From assembly GCA_964429675.1 (NCBI GenBank), contig CAYSDF010000024.1, positions 1 through 13,660 on the forward strand: DNA of 13,660 nt, read 5' to 3'. The position numbers were made by a program, and so were the translations under genes. The number at the start of each line of letters is the position of its first letter. Position 1 is the first letter of the stretch. The notes under the pieces were generated by a model. The model made no database searches and had not been told where the DNA came from. It saw only the letters and a program-made list of their open reading frames with translations. This stretch comes from GWA2-44-9 sp964429675 (lineage in GTDB: Bacteria > Patescibacteriota > Minisyncoccia > 2-02-FULL-40-12 > GWA2-44-9). Below are positions 12,787 through 13,660 of the stretch, in pieces.

Positions 12787-12907
12787 AGCCAAAGCCCTGC
12801 CCCAATTTTTATCTTCCTCCTATAGGATTGCTCGTAACAATAAATAATTACTGATTCATCTTCCTGCCAATCCTGCAAATGATAAAAATCAGAGCAGGGC
12901 TTTGGCT
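12787..12907. repeat. 121-bp imperfect palindromic element after htpX
   Basis: Perfect 14-base ends AGCCAAAGCCCTGC (12787-12800) and GCAGGGCTTTGGCT (12894-12907) continue, in register, to ATTTTTATC (12805-12813) with GATAAAAAT (12881-12889). Three of the four intervening positions mismatch, and two of these would be G-U on the minus strand. AGGATTG/CAATCCT add a further paired block. It starts one base after the htpX stop and holds no credible gene. It is probably a MITE-like or REP-like element. Confidence 0.8.
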
Positions 12908-12960
12908 CGGGAATGTGCTCAAGCAAAAAGACACTAATTTCTATCGCCTAAACCTTGATT

Positions 12961-12986
12961 AGGGACCACCAATATGGTCCTTTTTT
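12961..12986 (+). terminator. Intrinsic terminator downstream of htpX
   Basis: GGACCA (12963-12968), loop CCAATA, TGGTCC (12975-12980), followed by six T. It lies 180 bases after htpX, beyond the palindromic element. Confidence 0.85.
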
Positions 12987-13019
12987 GTTTTAATAATGGC
13001 GGCGAATTTATTTAGATAG

Positions 13020-13025
13020 TATAAT
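13020..13025 (+). promoter_or_regulatory. -10 box of the response regulator gene, probably leaderless
   Basis: Perfect TATAAT six bases before the ATG at 13032, with no recognisable -35 and no Shine-Dalgarno. Confidence 0.6.
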
Positions 13026-13031
13026 GTTGTT

Positions 13032-13412
13032 ATGGCAGTATCGAGAAAAATATTAATAATAGAAGATGATAAGGATTATCGCAGTCTTCTAGTTGATACT
13101 TTTTCCCCTCATGGATATACGATCTTAGAAGCTCCGGACGGGGAGCTAGGCCTGGCTACGGCTCTCAGAGAGCATCCGGATTTAATCTTGCTTGACTTAA
13201 GAATGCCTAGGATGGATGGAATGCAGGTTTTAGAGAAACTAAGAAGCGATCCTTGGGGCAAGGATGCTGCCGTATTTCTTTTGACCAGCGTTGATCCAGA
13301 CGATACGATAGTAGATCAGGTTTCCAAGCTTACCCCAAGCTATTATTTTCTCAAAAAAGGGGATATGCTCCCTAGCGAAATAGTCGATAAGATAAAAGAA
13401 AAATTAGGATAA
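13032..13412 (+). CDS. Stand-alone response regulator receiver (REC) protein
   Basis: A 126-residue CheY-like receiver with no output domain. Acidic pocket E11, D12 and D13 (LIIEDDKDY), phospho-acceptor D55 (LILLDLRMPRMDG), switch T85 (FLLTS) and lysine K108 (FLKKGD) are all present, so it should be phosphorylated by a histidine kinase. No kinase is encoded nearby, so the partner and output are unknown; it may act by protein-protein contact, as CheY or Spo0F do. It has its own -10 box and its own terminator. Confidence 0.95.
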   Translation: MAVSRKILIIEDDKDYRSLLVDTFSPHGYTILEAPDGELGLATALREHPDLILLDLRMPRMDGMQVLEKLRSDPWGKDAAVFLLTSVDPDDTIVDQVSKLTPSYYFLKKGDMLPSEIVDKIKEKLG

Positions 13413-13440
13413 ATTACACCGCCTACGGCGGTGTAATTTA
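13410..13440 (+). terminator. Terminator after the response regulator
   Basis: A 14-bp perfect stem beginning in the stop codon: ACACCGCC (13416-13423), loop TAC, GGCGGTGT (13427-13434), with the flanking AT-rich bases paired too and ending in AATTTA. Symmetric, so possibly bidirectional. Confidence 0.85.
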
Positions 13441-13445
13441 TAGAT

Positions 13446-13474
13446 TTGAAAAAATGACTTAAAGAAGTTAGAAT
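13446..13474 (+). promoter_or_regulatory. Putative promoter upstream of the hairpin and tRNA
   Basis: TTGAAA (13446-13451), 17-base spacer, TAGAAT (13469-13474), each one base off consensus. The transcript would start near 13481 and run through the GC-rich hairpins into the tRNA. Confidence 0.55.
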
Positions 13475-13500
13475 AGGATAGTTTTGGAGGCGTCGCATAC

Positions 13501-13550
13501 CACCGCCTTTGGCGGGGCCCCGCTAGCGCTTACAGCGCTTAGCGGCGGGG
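13501..13550 (+). other. GC-rich double hairpin between promoter and tRNA
   Basis: CCGCC-TTT-GGCGG (13503-13515) is followed by a 12-bp stem 13518-13529 with 13535-13548, carrying two single-base bulges and a TTACA loop. There is no open frame. It may be the body or terminator of a small RNA, part of a tRNA precursor leader, or a REP-like repeat. Confidence 0.55.
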
Positions 13551-13576
13551 GTCTTATTACTATTAATCAGGAAAGC

Positions 13577-13660
13577 GGAGAGGTCGCATAGTGGTCTATT
13601 GCGCTCGCTTGGAAAGCGAGTGTACCGCAAGGTACCGCGAGTTCGAATCTCGCCCTCTCC
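13577..13660 (+). tRNA. tRNA-Ser (anticodon GGA)
   Basis: Acceptor stem GGAGAGG (13577-13583) pairs perfectly with CCTCTCC (13654-13660). The anticodon arm is CTCGC-TTGGAAA-GCGAG, with anticodon GGA for UCC and UCU codons. A long class II variable arm, GTACC-GCAA-GGTAC, is typical of serine tRNA. The T-arm is GCGAG-TTCGAAT-CTCGC. The window ends at the acceptor stem, so the discriminator base and any encoded CCA are not visible. Confidence 0.96.

Overview
The window looks like a chromosomal segment of a Patescibacteria (Candidate Phyla Radiation, CPR) bacterium. Genes are short and tightly packed, the DNA is AT-leaning, several genes lack a Shine-Dalgarno site, and the central element is of a kind common in that group. 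TGA is used as a stop (htpX and the diversified gene both end in TGA), so this is not a lineage that reads UGA as glycine. The phylum is inferred from gene content; there is no rRNA here to confirm it.

Left part (1-6280): a nucleotidyltransferase-fold protein, a secreted C-terminal-processing (S41) protease, the chaperonin pair groES-groEL under a sigma-70-type promoter overlapped by a CIRCE operator, and CTP synthase (pyrG), each closed by an inverted repeat or hairpin terminator. Middle (6283-8205): two minus-strand genes in an operon, a TIM-barrel glycosidase-like lipoprotein followed by a small exported protein of unknown function, then a 165-bp imperfect palindrome.

Core (8257-12785): lemA and htpX, which are usually neighbours, are separated by about 3 kb that holds a complete diversity-generating retroelement (DGR). 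It has a reverse transcriptase (minus strand), an Avd-type four-helix-bundle protein (plus strand, start codon directly abutting that of the RT), a template repeat TR (10394-10509, minus strand) and a target gene (10991-11764, plus strand) whose 3' end is the variable repeat VR (11639-11754). Over 116 aligned bases TR and VR differ at 17 positions, and all 17 are adenines in TR. This is the signature of adenine-specific mutagenic retrohoming: TR RNA is copied error-prone at A by the RT with Avd, and the cDNA replaces VR, diversifying about 13 residues near the C-terminus of the target protein.

Right part (12786-13660): a second long palindromic element, a stand-alone response regulator receiver, a promoter followed by a GC-rich hairpin, and a tRNA-Ser(GGA) at the window edge.

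A recurring theme is a -10 box lying 6-7 bases before the start codon (pyrG, lemA, the response regulator and a repeat-bearing mini-ORF), which suggests leaderless transcripts. The DGR target and the two exported-protein genes instead have good Shine-Dalgarno sites.
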